Part shown: positions 38,101 through 48,245 of the stretch, one piece after another
Layout: each line of letters starts with the position of its first letter
How positions within the stretch are numbered: the first letter of the stretch is position 1
NCBI RefSeq assembly: GCF_036884655.1
Contig: NC_088342.1
Coordinates: forward strand, 9,419,501-9,483,500
Direction of reading: 5' to 3'
Source of the DNA: Musa acuminata AAA Group
Taxonomy: Eukaryota > Streptophyta > Magnoliopsida > Zingiberales > Musaceae
DNA: 64,000 nt
The notes under the pieces: generated by a model
Databases searched by the model: none
What the model was told of the DNA's origin: nothing
The model's input: only the letters and a program-made list of their open reading frames with translations
Position numbers and translations under genes: made by a program

Positions 38101-41100
38101 TCTTCGTACACTCGTATTTGATGATACCCGGATCAAAGGTCCAGCTTTGTGAAGATTTGTGCTCCCTTTCATCTAGCAATTCATCTACTACTGGAATAGG
38201 GTATTTATCCTTGATGGTTATGCCATTGAGAGCTCGATAATCAACGCATATTTGCCATGTTTCATCCTTCTTACGTATAAGTAGCACTGGTGAAGAGTAG
38301 AGGTTGCAACTTGGCCGAATAACTCCTGTTTCGAGCATCTCTTTTATAATCCTTTCTATTTCATCCTTCTGGAGATGTAGATACTGATATGGCCGAGTAT
38401 TTGCTGGAGGTTTGCCTGAAAGAATCGTTATATAATGATCATACCGACGGGAAAGAGGTAGGTTGTGCGGTTCGTCAAATATATCTGAAAATTCAGCAAG
38501 CAAAGGAAGTAGGTTTGGATCTTCAAATTCTATTGGCTCTCCCTTAGTTTGCTGCTCAAGTTGTGCCAAAAAGCCGCTGCATGTTTTATGCAAAACCTTC
38601 TTCATTTGTTGTGTGCAAATCGTCGTTATGTCGCCCCTATGTTTCCCGTTCAGTATCACTTGTTTCTCCTTACTGTAAAATTTCATAATTAGTTGCATAA
38701 AATTCCAAGAAATATCACCTAATGTCGTCAACCATTTAATTTTGAGCATGGCCTCATTATCATCAAGAGGGAGAAGGAAGAAATATGCAATTATCTCTTG
38801 GTAAGGCCTCATGATCAGCAATAGTTTCACTTGCGGGCGCCTACGATCATACTTCAAAATCCATCCATTGGTGACCTTAACGTCAAACCTGCTGCAATTC
38901 TCGATAGGTAAGGCCATCTGGACAGCAATCTTACTGTTTAGAAAGTTATTAGTACTGCCCGTGTCGTTGAGAATAATGATCGGTTGCTGTTTAAGAAGGC
39001 CTTCAACTTTCATCGTTTGCGGATTTGAGTAGCCGGCTAGTGCATGTACCGTAACTTCGGTCGGTTGTGGCTCTTCTTCTGCATCTTCTTCTTCATGTTC
39101 AAGGCTCTCTTCTGGATGTTCAATGACCTTTTCTTCTATTGGTTCAATCATAAGAAGTCTCCCTTTACTACAGCGATGCTCACGGCTCCACGGCTCGTCG
39201 CAATGCCAACATAACCCCTTCGCATATCGCTCTCGAAGCTCTTCTCTTGTTAACCTCTTTGGTGTAGGGACTTGGTCGACAGTAGGGGGGGCTGAGGGCT
39301 TCAATATTGTTGGTTGAGGAGCGACCCTAGTCCTCCGAGCTTCATGGTTCAATTGCTCTTCTTGATGTCGTGCGAAAGAGATGGCTGCCATAAGCGTATA
39401 CGGTTGTCGCGCTTTAACTTCTCCTTGAATCTCCGGCTTCAAGCCTTCAATGAAGGTCCTCAATAGCTGTTTTTGAGACCAATCATGAGTTTGATTAGAT
39501 AACCTTTCAAACTTGATTTGGTACTCCTGAATGGTGGAGGTTTGTTGGATCTTTGCTAGTTGTCCGTCAATATTCTCGTAATCGGTTGGTTTGAAGCGGA
39601 TCAGCAGTCCTTCTTTGAATTATCGCCATGAAAGGACTCCATAAGTATGTTCAAACCAGTCAAACCACTGTATAGCATCCCCTTCAAGATGTATAGCTGC
39701 AATTTTCACCATAGATGCATCCGCGGTTTTGTGGTACCGAAAATATCGCTCCGCGCGCGAGATCCAACCAATCGGGTCTCCTTCTTCCCATCTAGGGAAG
39801 TCCACTCTCATGCATGGATAGTTGGGGTTGGTCATAGAGCTTCCCCTCTCGGAAGTCATATCTTCGGGCTTGGTGTGATTGGGCAAAGCTCTCTTCTTGA
39901 TGTGATTTCTTCGGGCTTAGTGGTCGGCCTAATCTGAGTTTGGTAAAGAGTGTCCGAATCTTATCCTCCATTCGCGCCTCGAAGGCTTCGAATTTAGCAT
40001 TGATTACCTCCTCAGATGTCATAGTATATGCCGCCAAATCTGTGATGTTAAGATCTCTCTTTTGTTGTCGGGTTAAAGGAATGTATTGGTTGAGAGAGGT
40101 GATGGTCGAAAGGGTTGGTGGATTGGTGGATGTAGGCTACGGTTTAGGCTTGTTTTGTGGCTATTTTGGGTGCAGCTTGAGGGTGTGGTTTGGTGGAGTT
40201 TTAGGGGTGTGGATGAAAGTTTTGGATCTGTGGTAGATGGTAGCAAAGGTTTGAAAGAAATCAGTGGAAGTTGCAGCAAGTATGTGCTGTCTTGTAAGAG
40301 TAGAATTGTCGTCGAAGAAATAGCAGTTTCTCAATGAAATTTCCACCAAAAACTTGAGAGATTTGAGGAGGGAATTGACAGCAAAATCACAGTTTATATG
40401 ACAGCAAGGATCTCTATTTTAATCAAGAAAATTTCGGCAATATAATAGCAAGGAAATTGGTGCAAGCTGCGATAGCAGAATTTTTATCGGAAAATTTCAA
40501 CGATTTGGGACGAAAATTTACAGAAACACAAAATCAGTTTTCGAGATGAATTCCTCTATAGATCAATCTTAGATGGAAGTAAAGATGATTTATGAAGTGT
40601 ATAAGAAATTTCATTCAAAAAAGATTGCAAATAGATGGATTAAGGCAACAATATGCGGTTGAAATTTTCTGCAGCACAGATTTTCAAGTGTAGCAGATTG
40701 GACATAAAAGATCAGTAGTTTACATTGAGAATTTTTCGATAAAACCAAAGGAAAATCCATTGTTAGGAAGTGTCAAAGCTATCATAAAAATTTTATAGAG
40801 ATTTGGATAGAAAAAATATTGTATCAAGATCAAACAAACAGTGCTATGCGGCTGAAATTTTACAGTGCAGATTTTCAAGTATAGCAGATTAGACGTAAAA
40901 GATCAATGGTTTATATTGAGAATTTTTTGAAAAAAACCAAAGGGAAATCTGCTGTTAGGAAGTGTCAAAGATGTCATAAAAAATTCGTAGAAATTTTGAT
41001 AGAAAAAGCATAGTAGCAAGATCAAACCTATGGTGCTATGCGGTTGGAATTCTGCAATGTATCTTTCGTCGTAGAGATGAAAACTTTGTGACGAAAAGTT

Positions 41101-44100
41101 TATGCAGCAATATAGGAACAATTTTTTTTTTTGGATTTTCGAATAAGGATAACTAAATTGCAGCAGCAGTAAGGTAGGAAACCAGAACCTGTTGCAATTC
41201 ACGGGGAGATCAAAGGATGATCCGCGGTGGTGGAGATGATGGCGGAATTCGACGACGATCTTTTAAGCAATTGTGGGAATTGCTTTGGGCGGTTGTGGAG
41301 GGCTGATGGATGGCAGTGGAAGGGCAGCGAGATGCCAAGAACGCTGCTCTGATACCAAGTGTTAGAACCCTTGCAGATTCTAAACTTGGGGTTGATCTCT
41401 TTAGGGGATCGACCTCCTTGGAACTCTATAGGGGTTCCTCCCTCCAAGATGCTGCTCAAAGGCTGCAGAAAAGATTCATCTATTGCTTATCAAAAGAGGA
41501 GGAATACATGGCTATTTATAGGGTTTCTAAACTTGGGGTTGATCTCTTTAGGGGATCGGCCTCCTTGGAACTCTATAGGGGTTCCTCCCTCCAAGATGCT
41601 GCTCAAAGGCTGCAGAAAAGATTCATCTATTGCTTATCAAAAGAGGATGAATACATGGCTATTCATCTATTGCAGAAAAGATTCATCTATTGAATAGGAC
41701 TCCTACTCAAGATTCCTACTTCTAACAAATTCCTAATAGGACTTCTACTCAAGACTCCTATTCCTTTACAATTCCTAATTCTTCTCTAAGAAACAACCTC
41801 CTAACCCTAGCCGGCCTCTTCACCTCTTTAATAGGGGTCGGCTTAGGTAGGTTTTAAATGAATGTCCCTCTCAATTAGGACTCTCCTAGCTAGAGTCCTA
41901 ACAAACCGTGAATCTATTCACTCCTGATACATAATAAAGTACAACTTCTGACTTCTTAGACATCTATAAGAATCTTTTGGAGCTATAAAGAGAACCATCA
42001 GATGTGGCATCACAACCACTTAACTTCATGTACTATTTTTATGACTTCTCTTTATGTCATTGAGTTTTAGTTTCTTGTTTCACTTAAGATTTTAATGCTG
42101 CTACTGCCATGTTGGTTGTGTTAGCTTAATTTTGCCATTGATAAATTCATAACTTTGCCAGATGGTTCTTTTACAATGTTTTGGAATTGACTAAGTGAGT
42201 TAGTATTTTTTTATTTTGTTATCTTTATGTTTGCTGGTTAATCTCATGCTTCCATTTTTTTTCCATTTTTTTTCATTTTTCTTAATTTCTCAGAACTACA
42301 CTGGCAATAAAGAAATGCTAGGGAGATGTGAGCAGGTTTGCAAAGACCCAAGCACACATGTTCTATCCCAATTTTCATGGTTACTAAGTACAGCTCATCA
42401 ATAATTTTTCTAGTTCTTTCTGGAGCTGATGAAGGTCCCTCGAGTGGAGTCCAAATTAAGAGTTTTCTCTTTTAGAATTACCTTTTCCACTCAGGTTGTT
42501 TTCTCTATTGTCTTCCCAGATTTGCTGCCACGGCATAATATTTTTGTTCTATCACGAGCATAACACTGTTTATAAACAACAGGTGAACGAGTTGCGAACA
42601 AACTTGAATGCAATCAATGATGCATCTAGAGAGGTAGGTTTAATTCTAGCAGTCATGAAATTAAGAGTGCTGTTTTTTATTATGTTGGATTGAGGTATTA
42701 TTCTGCATCATAGGTAAAAGAGTCTTTGAAGTTGCGGCAAGTAATGCAGACTATTCTTACATTAGGAAATGCATTAAATCAGGGCACTGCTCGAGGTAAT
42801 GTTCCAATGCTAAACCCCCTCGATGATTTTTACTGTCAATGGAGATTTACTTTCTTTTTTTGACAGGCTCTGCTGTGGGATTTAGGCTAGATAGCCTTCT
42901 TAAATTATCAGATACTCGTGCGAGAAATAATAAAATGACCTTGATGCATTATTTATGCAAGGTATTTACTTAAAATTCGATGTCTTTCTTACTAACGTAA
43001 CATACATATGATCTGTCTGATTGGTACAAAAAATTTAAATTGCTTACAATGGTTGCCTATTAGCCTTTTATCTTTAAATGATTTGACCCAACTTTGTTGG
43101 AAAATATCTGCCTTTGCATCCAATTTCTAATGTTTTTCCTTTCGTTGAGTTCATTATTATGAGATTGTCTATGTTATAACAAACTTGTGGAGTAAGTTTT
43201 TAATGTACCTACCAAGTTTCACCAGGATTTGCAATTGAAATCTGAGATGATTTTGTCAATGAAAATTTTCAATTTATGGCTAGAAAATTTTTAGCTTTTT
43301 TTAGTAGATTGCCCAATTCCCTTTTGCATCAGTTCTTTGTTTTAACAATCAAGGATTGCAATTTTGCTTGGACCAGTCGGTACCGATCGGTATTTACCGG
43401 TTTGGACATGGACTGATACATAGACCATCCTCATTTCGAGTGGTCCAGCCCTGTCTAATTAAAAAAAAAAATAGACAACTTCTGCTGATTCAATTAGTGC
43501 TCATGATTTGGCCATCTCAACATGTGTAGCCCATTTCTGCCATCGTTGCCTACCTTATTTCTGCGCACCGCTCACCACTAAACTTTCTGTTGAGTATTAT
43601 GTGTTTTTTTTTTACAATAATATAATTTTGATTTTGTTTTATGTAGTTAACATTACATCACTTAGGTCACTAGTTTCTGAGGTCATTTTTTCTCCAGGTA
43701 CCGTAATGATTGCTCAGTTAGGTGCATGCAATGCATATATTTTCAAATGCATTATATTTGAGTTATTGGTAAACTTCTTAGTGGTTATCTGTAATAACTT
43801 GTTACAACATGACTAAGCTGGTATGTCTGGCATTTTTTATACCTTTCCTACTAAGATCATATCATAGGTTGTGCAATAACAGGTCTTACAATAATTTTGA
43901 TTGTGATGTTTGCTGTTATTTAATTTAATTTTGCCTGCCAATGGTAGAACTCAAATGAAATTTGACTTCTTTCATCCAGTTCTTTAACATATTCAGGAAT
44001 TTCAATTCTGTTAAGGAAGAAGCAAATTCATGGCACTTAACTTAAAATTTTGATATCATATGTAGCTCCTTGCAGAGAAAATGCCAGAGTTGCTTGATTT

Positions 44101-47100
44101 TGATAAGGACTTGATTCATTTGGAAGCAGCCTCCAAGGTATGACCATATTGCACTTTGGTAAGAAGTTCTTGTTTTTGTGACCTTGCAATAAATGGTTTT
44201 AGTGTTTATGATCCTAGATTCTTTTGTAGTAACTCTTCTTCTTTTTTTTTTTAAACTAAAACCAGATTCAATTGAAATTGGTAGCAGAAGAGATGCAAGC
44301 TGTGAGTAAGGGTCTTGAAAAGGTTGAGCAAGAGCTCACAGCATCAGAAAGTGATGGTGATATCTCCGTGGGCTTTAGAATGGTATATAATATATGAGCG
44401 AGAGCTCACATGACTGTTTTCTTATGTTTCTATTTTCTAATTAGTTTGTGAAAAATATTAGTCCAGATATTCGGGTCATGGAGAGACCACTGTTTTTTTA
44501 GGCCAATGTAATTTTGTAGATATTTCAAACAGTAGAATTACTCCATGTATAGGTTAAAATATTGTCTGATAATGATAGAATTGTCAGCCGAACCAGCATA
44601 GGACTATTGTTGTACAGTATGCTGAATAATGGTTTAGGTTAGTACTGGATGGACCGGCACAGAGAGGAAAAGTGAAAGTGAGAGGGGAGTAGGTGTAAGA
44701 GGCATAGGAGGAGCGGTGGTGCTGGAGAGGAGTTGGCAGGTTGAAGCAGAGCAACCGAAGAAGAGGAAGAAAAAGAAAAGATGGGGGGCGAGAGGGGAGA
44801 GGGGTGTGTGTGTTGTGTGTGGAGGATATAGGAACTGGGAAGCATAATGCTTTGTCACATCCTTAAATGGGATTGTCTAAAATGTGCACCACCCAAACGA
44901 TATATGTTTGCAAGGTTCATGTATAGTTGACATACAAATAGAGTAGAAAAAATTAGAAAGGCAAACAAGCTGTACTATGCTACCTTCACTAACAAAAAGA
45001 GCAAGATAACGGGATTGCAAACAACACAAATTGCCCGATCTTTGTACTGGTTAGCTGTCAGACCAGTGAAAATTCCACTGCATTGACAGGTACTGGTATA
45101 ATTGACTATGGAATCTATGACTCCATTTTTGGTCAAAGTGAACCAATGTGCAAATTAATTCAAGGAGATTCTCAACAAAACAGTCATTGGCCATCTTTTA
45201 TTAAGGATTACACTAGTATAATTTTCATTATTAGTTTCTTCTAAATCTGATCTCTTTACAAAATTAAGAAATCTAAAGCAGATCCTGGGCAACATAAGAA
45301 AAAGGCTGCTAAATCCACAAGGCTCTTGTCCATACGGGATTTTGGGAGGGTCAATGTAACATAGTTTGTATTGTGACCAGGCTCTAGTGATCTTGATACC
45401 TTGAGTATATGCCTTGAGCCTTCAATAACTTCATTTGAAACTTCAGGGTACCGAAAATTTTCATTCTTGCTTGCACTGTTGCATTCATTATGGAGCTGAC
45501 TCATATGGTACCTGCTAGTATTATTTTAACATTCTATAAATGATTGATTTTAGGGTTTTGGTTTGGTGTATGCTACACAAATGAAACTTAATGGTTAAAA
45601 CTGAAGTAAAAAGTTTAATGCAACCATATTTCTAAAAACATGTATAATCTCATAATATCATAGCCCTAAACCGTATAATGACATGGTGCATGAGACTTCG
45701 TTCCAATGTATTTATACTAGCTAATGATTATTGAATCATGGAATTTTTAAAAGTTGTTTATGATCTCTGTCTGAAATGATGCAGATTTCTGACTTTTGCA
45801 TTTGTGCTTCTACCCTTTGTTTTCTGGGCTTCCTACCTATTGAAGCAAATAACCAATTGTTAGGATTCTTAACAGTTATGACTTGGCTCATAAGTGGCCT
45901 GTTCTAGGAACTGCATTGTCCTTTTCCATTTTGTTTCGTCCTTCTGTTCTACCAGACATTCTTGTGAATTATATGTGACAAGTTGAACACATGTTCTGAA
46001 AATCCCATTATCGCATTTTTAGGCCTTGAAAGGTTTCCTTCATACTGCTGAAGCTGATGTTAGGTCCCTGACATCATTATATTCTGAAGTGGTGAGTTAT
46101 TTTTGTTAATTGTTTGATTGTAATCAATTGGTAGGTTCTTTCAATTTTGATTCTCCTAAATATTATATTGTTTCAGGGAAGAAATGCAGATTCTTTATCT
46201 CAGTATTTTGGCGAAGATCCAGCTCGTTGTCCATTCGAACAAGGTTATCTATAAGTGACCTGCTCAAATTCTTTTTGCTTCTCGTTTTTCCATTTTTTCA
46301 TTACTTTAATTGCTGACCAAGATAATTATAAATATGGGAACAAGACTGTTGTACTATGATCATGCTTTACATATTGAAATTAGTTATCTTTACTGTATAT
46401 GAATATGTTTCTGAACATCGTAGTATCTAGTTCTTTCTTCAGCATAATGTTGAGCACCAAAATTTTGAATATTTAATCCCCTTGAACCCCGATCGATGAG
46501 GTGATGACACATGGTTGGACTGTAGAATATGATTCTTACTGTACATTGAGAGCTTAATTATTATTGGTCATTTCACAACTTATTGTCCCCCTATGGTACC
46601 CCAGACACTAGATGTCAAACTAACAATGGAGAACACTTGATGGATGGAAATATTTCTCTCTTTAAACTGCAAGTAGTATAACTCTCACAGGCACAGATTA
46701 ATCGTTACTCTATTAATGATATTACGTACTACTTCACAAATCTTCTATGAGAATATGAAATATAACTGTTCTGCAATTGGTTGGCCTATCAGTTGTGCTG
46801 GTAGTATGGTTTTTTCTGCTTGTTGGAAAGACAATATATTGCTGTACTGTTGAAGTGACTGCTTTGTGCCATTGCAACTCCCTATACATCATGCAGTGTG
46901 AGACAATAATTTGACTTCATTTGGTTTTCAAATTAGATAATATCTATGCAAAGTTTGTTTTGATTTTGAACACAAATCTGATGATGAATAAACCGGCCTC
47001 ACGTGATGCTGATGGCTGATGCAGAATATTGTAAGTCTGATTTAGGTGATGTCAACATGTTATTTTCACAAGGTTTCAATGTCAATTAATGTTGATCATA

Positions 47101-48245
47101 TCTTTTGTAAAATTTAATTTCTAGGATAGTTTTATTATAGCTGCTAATCCTATCTATGTAGAACCCATAGAGAATATTTGTAGCTAGTTGTAAATGTAAG
47201 AAAACATAATGAAAAATAATTGTTTCATTTACTAAGATGCTTTTTGGATATACAACATCGATAATGGAGACAAATGATCCTCGCATCAACTGTATACAAG
47301 TTAGTAATATCAAACTTTGACTCCTAAGAAAAAAGTGCATCCCTACGTAGTCTTTGGAATACCAACTTGCACCGAAAATTGTTCAGTGATTTGGTGATAT
47401 AGAGAAAGACTTTCGAAGAGACATCAATATATTATGGCTGAGCAGTCTTTTAAGCTGGGTAAAGACAATATCTGGAGGCCAATAACTTCATTTTATCCTT
47501 GGTGATGAGTGCTAAGATGCAGTAACCACTGCCTATTTTGTTGTATTCACTATATAGGAGCATTTCTTTATGTTAATGACTTAATTTTGTATTTTAAATC
47601 TATATTTATGTATGGTAAAATCCTCATAGTTCTAGAAAATAACGTTTTCTATACATTTATAAGGCAATTTTGTTTAACTGACCACCTATTTTAGTATGTG
47701 AACTTTTCGGGCTTTTAGTCACTCGGATAGAAAAGTGGTTAACTTGGAAATAATCACTAGTCAAATTCCTGCTATCATAATTGTCTGTGGAATCCTTGCA
47801 AATTCCATAGTTGCTCTCATTGTTTTAATTGGGATCCTTGCAAATTTCATAGTTGTTCTCATTGTTTCTGAAGCATTAAGTAGCATAATGTAGCGAGGAA
47901 GAATAGCTATAATTGTAGATCTTAATAGCTTTTCTCCAAGGCATCAGCAATCTTTTTGGGTACATTTGGCTCTATTTCAATCGACAAAACATGACTTCCA
48001 CTTCTCATCTGTGATGAGATACACAGTCAATTGTTTGTCTTTTAAACAATGCTTGTTTATAAAGGTTTATCTCTTGACTTTTGCACTAATTTTCATCTTC
48101 TGCAGTCACATCAATATTGGTGGTCTTTGTCAATATGTTCAATAAATCGCGTGAAGAGAATGCAAGAAATGCTGAAGCTGAGAAAAAGAAAATAGTAAAG
48201 GAGGCATCAAAAGAAAGATCAAATACTGCTACCAAAAGGGACTGA
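26169..48245 (+). CDS. Class II formin (PTEN-like, FH1, FH2)
   Basis: Eighteen coding exons: 26169-26241, 26316-27016, 27102-27323, 27442-27871, 27944-29297, 29666-29795, 32533-32604, 35375-35473, 42294-42335, 42414-42494, 42583-42633, 42714-42795, 42867-42961, 44066-44137, 44266-44382, 46023-46091, 46177-46243, 48106-48245. All have GT-AG borders and close in frame (1298 aa). Formins nucleate and elongate actin filaments. Order: [12 protein letters not shown] N terminus; PTEN-like phosphatase region (about 10-180) with HCERGGWP at 126-133, where the catalytic Arg of CX5R is Pro, so probably lipid-binding and inactive; C2-like region (about 190-345); acidic linker; proline-rich FH1 (about 480-890); FH2 from [10 protein letters not shown] (898) to about 1285, including [19 protein letters not shown]; short basic tail. 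This is the class II layout. Introns are large; intron 8 holds a retrotransposon. Closest family: rice FH3/FH5-like, not resolved. Confidence 0.93.
28050..29130 (+). repeat. Proline-codon minisatellite encoding the formin FH1 region
   Basis: Runs of 6-13 CCN codons alternate with short spacers of the type STxSxxxP (for example [17 protein letters not shown]) at roughly 20-25 codon intervals, giving at least ten units. FH1 poly-Pro tracks recruit profilin-actin for elongation. The antisense frames here are Gly/Trp-rich artefacts of the same repeat. Confidence 0.85.
29796..32532 (+). other. Formin intron 6
   Basis: A 2.7-kb AT-rich intron without a gene. A sequence starting 'caaggattttaaaacc' near 31173 resembles the start of a family of short GGTAC-rich elements (see the MITE at 33139) and may be a decayed member. 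Confidence 0.75.
33139..33377. mobile_element. hAT-type MITE, 239 bp, with 8-bp target duplication
   Basis: The element starts CAAGGTTCGCCGTACCG and ends with the inverse of CAGGGTTTGCCGTACCG; the inverted repeats match over about 26 bp with four mismatches. It is flanked on both sides by the direct repeat GTTTTAAG (33131-33138 and 33378-33385). An 8-bp duplication and CA-GGG-type termini point to the hAT superfamily. The interior is almost wholly made of GGTAC/GTACC and CTGTAGCG motifs that fold back on themselves. There is no coding capacity. Confidence 0.8.
34287..34340. repeat. 27-bp tandem duplication
   Basis: The unit beginning 'gctcaggacatcgaagagtt' is present twice, head to tail, in formin intron 7. 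Confidence 0.75.
36517..36910 (-). repeat. 3' LTR of the formin-intron element
   Basis: 394 bp, TGTTAG...CTAACA on the plus strand. This is the shorter LTR, with a single copy of the segment that is duplicated in its partner. Confidence 0.9.
36911..36923 (-). other. Polypurine tract
   Basis: Minus-strand AAGAGGGCGGGTC directly abuts the 3' LTR, the position and composition expected of the primer for plus-strand DNA synthesis. Confidence 0.7.
36940..37195 (-). pseudogene. Integrase remnant joined to chromodomain-like end
   Basis: Minus strand: [13 protein letters not shown] (about 37155-37192) is the end of the integrase catalytic core of Ty3/gypsy elements. It is followed almost at once by [20 protein letters not shown] residues (about 36985-37045), which resemble the chromodomain that normally lies more than 200 residues later. 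The intervening integrase C-terminal region is absent, as is the core before DGQTE. A deletion is inferred. Confidence 0.65.
37223..39886 (-). pseudogene. Retrotransposon gag-pol, one stop and a reverse-transcriptase deletion
   Basis: One frame runs from the Met at 39886 to 37223 with a premature TAA at 39620-39622. The N-terminal part is a retrotrans-gag domain (around [12 protein letters not shown]). Next come a zinc knuckle [14 protein letters not shown], a protease with DTGSTNNF, the first half of reverse transcriptase (CVDYRALN near 38228-38245, then [14 protein letters not shown]), and then a jump. The expected KLDLRSGYHQIR region and the catalytic FxDDI box are absent; sequence resumes at the [13 protein letters not shown] connection. 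RNase H follows ([15 protein letters not shown]). Loss of the metal-binding Asp pair means no polymerase activity. Confidence 0.88.
39792..40037 (-). pseudogene. Frameshifted gag N terminus
   Basis: A Met-started frame at 40037 with a charged, helix-prone stretch ([19 protein letters not shown]) precedes the main gag-pol frame but is offset by one base from it. This is the usual N-terminal coiled region of such gags, so a frameshift between 39886 and about 39900 is inferred. Confidence 0.6.
40040..41345 (-). other. Element leader (5' UTR)
   Basis: About 1.3 kb between PBS and gag, A-rich on the plus strand, with an internal near-duplication: 'gcggttgaaattttctgcagc', 'ttttcaagt(g/a)tagcagatt' and 'aaagatca(g/a)t(a/g)gttta(c/t)attgaga' occur at about 40650-40770 and 40850-40970. 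Confidence 0.6.
41346..41357 (-). other. Primer-binding site, initiator-Met tRNA
   Basis: Minus-strand TGGTATCAGAGC, two bases inside the 5' LTR, is an exact copy of the common plant PBS complementary to the initiator-Met tRNA 3' end. It fixes the element's orientation. Confidence 0.9.
41360..41903 (-). repeat. 5' LTR with internal tandem duplication
   Basis: 544 bp, about 150 bp longer than its partner. A segment beginning 'aacttggggttgatctcttt' is repeated (from about 41382 and again from about 41529), followed by short repeats of 'cagaaaagattcatctattg'. The segment occurs once in the other LTR. Confidence 0.88.
42962..44065 (+). other. Formin intron 13
   Basis: A 1.1-kb intron. A segment from about 43350 starting 'caaggattgcaattttg' with 'cggtaccgatcggtatttaccgg' resembles the GGTAC-rich MITE at 33139 but lacks a readable second end and target duplication. 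No gene. Confidence 0.7.
44383..46022 (+). other. Formin intron 15
   Basis: A 1.6-kb intron with a GA-rich patch at about 44655-44800. Antisense short frames there are simple-sequence artefacts. Confidence 0.75.
46244..48105 (+). other. Formin intron 17
   Basis: A 1.9-kb AT-rich intron before the last coding exon. It contains a diverged tandem pair of about 44 bp near 47785-47875 ('atccttgcaaatt(c/t)catagtt'). No gene. Confidence 0.75.

Larger units (their letters stand above)
36517..41903 (-). mobile_element. Ty3/gypsy LTR retrotransposon (chromovirus-like), internally deleted
   Basis: Two LTRs (3' 36517-36910, 5' 41360-41903) begin TGTTAG and end CTAACA. The 5-bp repeat AACCG flanks the whole on both sides (36512-36516, 41904-41908). 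On the minus strand a PBS for initiator-Met tRNA (41346-41357) follows the 5' LTR and a purine-rich tract (36911-36923) precedes the 3' LTR. The interior encodes gag, protease, partial reverse transcriptase, RNase H and only scraps of integrase plus a chromodomain-like end. It is antisense to the formin gene. Several differences between the LTRs indicate an insertion that is not recent. It cannot move by its own proteins. Confidence 0.92.
35474..42293 (+). other. Formin intron 8, expanded by a retrotransposon
   Basis: A 6.8-kb intron between KEEMEMLK and NYTGNKEML of FH2. About 5.4 kb of it is the Ty3/gypsy insertion at 36517-41903; without it the intron would be about 1.4 kb. Donor AAG|GTAAAG and acceptor TCTCAG are both intact. 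Confidence 0.85.

Noticed and set aside
41310..41697. Two long plus-strand frames with an internal peptide repeat
   Set aside because: The repeat is the duplicated part of the 5' LTR; neither frame is retrotransposon coding sequence.
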